Made by a program: the position numbers and the translations under genes. From Fibrobacterota bacterium (GTDB lineage Bacteria; Fibrobacterota; Fibrobacteria; UBA11236), in assembly GCA_028287465.1 (NCBI GenBank), contig JAQBPO010000042.1, positions 62,001 through 126,000 on the forward strand: DNA of 64,000 bases, in the 5' to 3' direction. Of the stretch, positions 60,455 to 64,000 are shown piece after piece; the stretch's first letter is position 1, and every line of letters starts with the position of its first letter. The notes beneath the pieces were generated by a model. That model worked only from the letters and a program-made list of their open reading frames with translations, did not search any database and had not been told where the DNA came from.

Positions 60455-61537
60455 TTATTGGACCGTGACCAGCCGGGAATTCCGGCCGTTCTTGGTGGCC
60501 ACCACGACCGAGTAGACGGTGGCCCCTTTGAGATTGTCGAAGGTATAGCTCTGGACTCCGGTTCCGGAACGCTGGGCGATCCGCTTGCCGCTGAGGCTCA
60601 GCAGTTCCACCTTGTGGGACCCGAATTCCGAGGTCTTGATGGTCAGGGAGCGCGCCCCATTCGCCACTCCGATCCCGGCTCCGGCCGGCTTGGCGGGACC
60701 CTGGTGGATATCCGAAGGACCGCAAATGTCCGAGTTGATGGCGCATTTGGAGGCCCAGGAAAGGGAGCGCGCCAGCACGGTTTTGCAGAAATCGTTCTTC
60801 TTGAAGATGTTGTCCCCGTGCCCCATGGCGTAGTAGAAGGTCCTGCCGCCTTCGGGGGCGTCCTTGACCCAGATGATGGGATGGTCCCCGCCCATCTTGG
60901 TGCATCCGGCGCAGCTGGATTCGTCCAGGGTGTAAAGGACATGCACGCCCGCGGCCAGGCGGGGATTGGTCTTGTAGGCGTACCACTCCTCGTCGAAGGA
61001 CTGGGTGATGGGCAGGCCCTTCATGATGGGATGGTTCTTGGCGTACGCGCCGGTATCGATATCCAGCTTGGCGATGCCGCCGCCATGGGAGCTCAGTTCG
61101 CCGCCCAGGTAGGTGGTATAGTCGGGCCAGCTGCCCTTGCTGTCGCCGGAACCGTGGAACCCGACGAAGCCGCCCTTGTTCATGTAGGCGAGCAGGGCGG
61201 TGCGTTGATCGGTATTGAAGATCTTCCCGGACTCCGTCGAGTTGTTCAGGATGACCACGCTGTACTGCGCGAGATTGGCCGCCGTCATGACCGAAGCCTG
61301 ATCGGTCTTGATCAGGTCGAACTTCATGGCGATGGCCAGGGAATCCAGCAGGGTGTTGGCGGCGATGCGGCTGCCATGGGCGAATCCTCCCACCCCCCAG
61401 AAGTCCAGGACCTTGGGATTGGCCGCGACGGCGGGCATGGACGCCGCGCCGCAGAGGAGCCCGAGCGAAAGCGCCAGCGCCAGGCCCTTGTGGGTTTTGC
61501 GGCCCGCTGCCGATTTGGTGGATGTGTAGGATTTCAT
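60455..61537 (-). CDS. Secreted ThuA-domain protein with sorting-like C-terminus
   Basis: The 360-residue protein has a signal peptide (ending MPAVAA) and a ThuA-like domain (PF06283, about 40-265): KVLDFWGVGGFAHGSR, AQYSVVILNNSTESGKIFN, NKGGFVGFHGSGDSKGSW, YLGGELSSHGGG and FYYAMGHGDNIFKK. ThuA-type proteins belong to trehalose and sucrose utilisation through 3-keto sugars and have a glutamine-amidotransferase-like fold. The C-terminal 75 residues are sorting-like (VELLSLSGKRIAQRSG). GGGGGAG precedes the ATG at 61537. With the DUF1080 and sugar-dehydrogenase genes it suggests an extracellular keto-sugar route. Confidence 0.88.
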   Translation of the reverse strand: MKSYTSTKSAAGRKTHKGLALALSLGLLCGAASMPAVAANPKVLDFWGVGGFAHGSRIAANTLLDSLAIAMKFDLIKTDQASVMTAANLAQYSVVILNNSTESGKIFNTDQRTALLAYMNKGGFVGFHGSGDSKGSWPDYTTYLGGELSSHGGGIAKLDIDTGAYAKNHPIMKGLPITQSFDEEWYAYKTNPRLAAGVHVLYTLDESSCAGCTKMGGDHPIIWVKDAPEGGRTFYYAMGHGDNIFKKNDFCKTVLARSLSWASKCAINSDICGPSDIHQGPAKPAGAGIGVANGARSLTIKTSEFGSHKVELLSLSGKRIAQRSGTGVQSYTFDNLKGATVYSVVVATKNGRNSRLVTVQ

Positions 61538-62183
61538 GGTTCTCCCCCGGGTTGTGAAACGTTTCGTTCCGCTGATTCCTTTGCCGCGGAACCTTCGCAC
61601 ATTGTGAAGGTATCGCGGGGATTTTCTTCCGGAGCGGGGGAATGCCCGGGATTCGGGGCCATAATGCCCCCGTGCCGCGTAACCTCCGCCCACCGTAGCA
61701 TGCGTGCGACGCCGGCGCAATTTCCGCAAGGATCGCGGAGGTCCTGATCCGGGAGGCAACGGACCCCGCCGCCTTCGCGATAGCACCATGTATGACGGGA
61801 GCGGATCGGTTCCGGATATCGCGACCGCTTCGGGGCACCTCCATGCCTGGCTTAACGGGCCCTTTTCGATTTGAGGATTTCAGGATCTATGCTACGGGAA
61901 ACCCCTATGTGACGTGTGGAATGTCACGCATAATCCTTTAAATCGGCGCATTCCGGTGGTCCGGCTGGGCGTCTTGCAAGTGGCTCAAGGTCAAGCCTTT
62001 TTGCGTTCCGGAATGGCCGGCGAAAACGGGTTATAGTTCGGGCGTCCGCGTCCCGCCTGGTTATAGAATCGTAAAGCCATGGTACGGACTCGTAAATCGT
62101 CTTCCAACCGTAACTTACGCGAAGGTCCGGGATCCGGCCGGATCGATCCATGATGCGTCGGAACCACGGTTAATCCGCACACC
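61538..62183. other. 646-nt divergent gap
   Basis: The left part holds the box-type promoter of the ThuA gene (61607-61670). Further right there is a GTGAC/GTCAC inverted repeat (61909-61927) and two GGTTATAG direct repeats near 62030 and 62060 that could contain -10 elements for the adhesin gene. No RNA gene or convincing small protein gene was seen. Confidence 0.5.
61607..61670 (-). promoter_or_regulatory. Box-type promoter of the ThuA gene
   Basis: On the minus strand GGGGCATTATGGCCCC (61670-61655) is followed after 42 nt by TACCTT (61612-61607). Start near 61600, leader about 63 nt. The -10 match is the weakest of the set. Confidence 0.4.
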
Positions 62184-64000
62184 ATGTACGCGCTTTTCCG
62201 GAATCACTTTCCATTCATCCCGCGGGAGCGTTCCGGCTTAAACGGTTTTCCGATCGCGCTTTTCATTTTCATGGCGGGACTCGGTTCCGGGACCGCGGCC
62301 ATCAAGACCTGGGTGGGAGGAAACGGACCCGGCGGCGCGAACGGTTGGGCCACGGGCGCCAACTGGAGTCCTTCAGGCGCGCCCGCCGCAACGGACACCC
62401 TGGTATTCGATGGCACCACCGCCAACGATTGCCTCGTGAACTCCCCCGTCGTCACGGCCAACAAGATCACCATGACCGGTTACACCCATGTCTTCGATCT
62501 CAACACGCGCACCCTTGCCATCGCAGGCACCCTGGGGGATTTCCGCACCAGCGGCACCTTCTCCTTCACCACGGGCAAGATCTCCTTCACCGGAACCGCG
62601 GCGCAGACCTTCATCCCCCATGCCAGCCTCACCATGCCGCCCATCGAGCAGAACGGAACGGGCGGAACCACCATCGCGACCAATGCCCTGATCACCTCGA
62701 GCCTTACCATGGCCAACCTCGCCAGCAACGGCGCCTTCAACCTGGGATCGGGATTCGTCCATAGCGTCACCGCCACCCTGACCCTGAACGCGAACGGCAA
62801 CCTGGATTTCGGAAGCTCCACCTTGGCCTTCGGCGGCACCGCCGCCAATTTTTCCGCCTTGACCACCCTGACCCCGGGAACGGGTACCCTTCGGTTCAAC
62901 GCCACCTCGGGAACCCAGGTGTTCACGCCCAAGTCCGGCGGCACCCATCCCAATATCACCCACACCGCGGCGGGCATCCTGCAATTGGCGACCAACGGCC
63001 TCACCTGCCTCAGCTACAGCAACTCCGCCGGCATCCTGGATTTCAACGGCATGAACGTCACGACCACGACGGGCGATTTCACCGTCACCAACGGAACCTC
63101 CACCACCTTCACCAACCTGGCGGGCAGGACCATCACCGTGGGCGCCAATGCCACGCTTACGGGGCAATCCGGGAATCTGCTCAACCTCAATCCCGGAGCC
63201 ACGGGATGGACCCTCACCGGCACGGCCTCCAGCACGGTGGCCGCGAACTATGCCGCCATCTCCTATGGTACGGTCAATCCTTCCAACATCATCGGCTCCA
63301 CCGCGAACTGCACCGACGGCGGGAACAATGTCCGTTGGGCCTTCCTTTCGGCCTATACCTGGACAGGCTTGGGGGCGGACTATAATTGGAGCACGACGGG
63401 CAACTGGTCCGGTGCGGCCGTCCCCAACTCCCTCTCCCAGGTCACCTTTGACGGGACATCGACGAAGAAGTGCATCCTCGACGTCGATGCGACCGTGTAT
63501 TCGATCCAGTTCACCAGCGGCTATTCCTCCTCGGATGCCAATACCGGCAAGTTCGATTTCTCGACCCATACCCTCTCGGTCGCGACGGGGGCGGCCGATT
63601 TCACCATGGGCTCAAGCGCTTCCATCGTGCCCGGCACTGGAACCCTCGCCTTCACCAATACGGACGGGGCCGCTACGCAATCTTTTACGCCCAGGGCGGG
63701 CGCGACCTTTCCGGCACTCTCCAAAAGCGGCGCGGGAACCCTGACGCGCGCCACGAATGCATTGACGGCGGGGGCCTTGACGGTCACCGGCGGCGCCCTG
63801 GGATGGGGAAGCGGTTCCCTGACCAATGCGGTGGCGTCCATCAGCGTTTCGGGCGGCGCTTCCATGGATTTCGGCGCCCAAACCGTCCAGGTCACCAGCG
63901 GGAACGCGGACCTTTCCGGCGTGGGAACCTTGGTCGCGGGCACCGGTACCTTGGAATTCACCGGGACCGGCGGCACCCAGGTATTCACCCCCAAGGCTTC
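62184..64000 (+). CDS. Repeat-built secreted adhesin, 3' end outside the window
   Basis: An open frame from ATG 62184 continues without stop to the last base, at least 605 residues. It has a signal peptide (core FPIALFIFMAGLGSGTAA). The rest is Thr-, Gly-, Ala- and Asn-rich beta-solenoid-like sequence. Two large units begin with TWVGGNGPGGANGWATGANW (residue 42) and TWTGLGADYNWSTTGNWSGA (about residue 391), each followed by a VFDGT- or TFDGT-type strand and a Cys. Inside the units GTGTL..F..T.G.Q.FTP(K/R)(S/A) recurs three times. This is the style of autotransporter-like or filamentous adhesins with TWxGxxxxxWxxxxNW repeats. Total length and C-terminal anchor are unknown. Confidence 0.85.
   Translation, partial: MYALFRNHFPFIPRERSGLNGFPIALFIFMAGLGSGTAAIKTWVGGNGPGGANGWATGANWSPSGAPAATDTLVFDGTTANDCLVNSPVVTANKITMTGYTHVFDLNTRTLAIAGTLGDFRTSGTFSFTTGKISFTGTAAQTFIPHASLTMPPIEQNGTGGTTIATNALITSSLTMANLASNGAFNLGSGFVHSVTATLTLNANGNLDFGSSTLAFGGTAANFSALTTLTPGTGTLRFNATSGTQVFTPKSGGTHPNITHTAAGILQLATNGLTCLSYSNSAGILDFNGMNVTTTTGDFTVTNGTSTTFTNLAGRTITVGANATLTGQSGNLLNLNPGATGWTLTGTASSTVAANYAAISYGTVNPSNIIGSTANCTDGGNNVRWAFLSAYTWTGLGADYNWSTTGNWSGAAVPNSLSQVTFDGTSTKKCILDVDATVYSIQFTSGYSSSDANTGKFDFSTHTLSVATGAADFTMGSSASIVPGTGTLAFTNTDGAATQSFTPRAGATFPALSKSGAGTLTRATNALTAGALTVTGGALGWGSGSLTNAVASISVSGGASMDFGAQTVQVTSGNADLSGVGTLVAGTGTLEFTGTGGTQVFTPKA

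Noticed and set aside
61907-61930. ATGTGAC...GTCACGCA as a possible CRP-type site
   Set aside because: The arms are 9 nt apart around GTGAC/GTCAC, which does not fit the TGTGA-N6-TCACA spacing.

Overview
The window reads as a chromosomal segment of a GC-rich member of the phylum Fibrobacterota. Three things point there: a TIGR02147-type regulator (32838-33704), two fibro-slime domains (35637-38120 and 41280-43076), and a secretome full of carbohydrate-binding modules and C-terminal sorting-like domains. No rRNA, tRNA, CRISPR array, insertion sequence or phage gene was seen. Most of the roughly 40 genes encode exported proteins.

Layout. 160-6754 (minus) is a tightly overlapping five-gene operon: an outer-membrane-barrel-like protein, a MotA/TolQ/ExbB-like channel, a one-helix ExbD/TolR-like partner, a large Ig-like exported protein and a lipoprotein with seven DNDxDG repeats. 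7029-14915 holds mixed genes: an SDR enzyme, a YCF48-type propeller lipoprotein, a SulP transporter, an SGNH hydrolase, a DOPA-dioxygenase-like enzyme and a SRPBCC protein. 15320-16573 is a secreted HEAVH metallopeptidase. 16864-19997 (minus) is a minor-pilin cassette translationally coupled to DUF4114-like secreted proteins. 20148-32507 (minus) carries a TonB-dependent receptor, a BNR propeller, a double SGNH protein, a 1010-residue surface protein and a sugar-dehydrogenase-like propeller. 32838-38120 (plus) has the TIGR02147 regulator coupled to a DUF2341/LamG lipoprotein, then a fibro-slime protein. 38459-44824 (minus) holds a CBM6-like protein, an outer-membrane barrel and a second minor-pilin operon ending in a PilX/PA14/fibro-slime fusion. 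45058-50119 (plus) encodes a lectin-like protein, a GH17 glucanase and a second CBM6-like protein. 50220-54718 (minus) is a tandem array of three barrel paralogues. 54854-61537 gathers DUF1080, PQQ-type sugar dehydrogenase, Kelch, F5/8C and ThuA proteins, which suggests handling of 3-keto or otherwise oxidised glycosides. 62184 to the right edge is the start of a repeat-built adhesin that runs off the window.

How it works together. The picture is a cell built to attach to and degrade polysaccharide: pili whose tip subunit may carry adhesive domains, surface lectins and glycosidases, barrels and a TonB receptor for uptake, and an ion-driven inner-membrane motor linked to outer-membrane parts.

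The least expected result is regulatory. Eight promoters of surface-gene operons share a GGGG-N8/9-CCC(C) box 42-44 nt upstream of a TANNNT-like -10 element. Four other promoters carry a perfect GTTGTC-N5-GACAAC palindrome centred near -62 or -72, one helical turn apart, as in class I activation. The second set includes the promoter of the TIGR02147 regulator itself.
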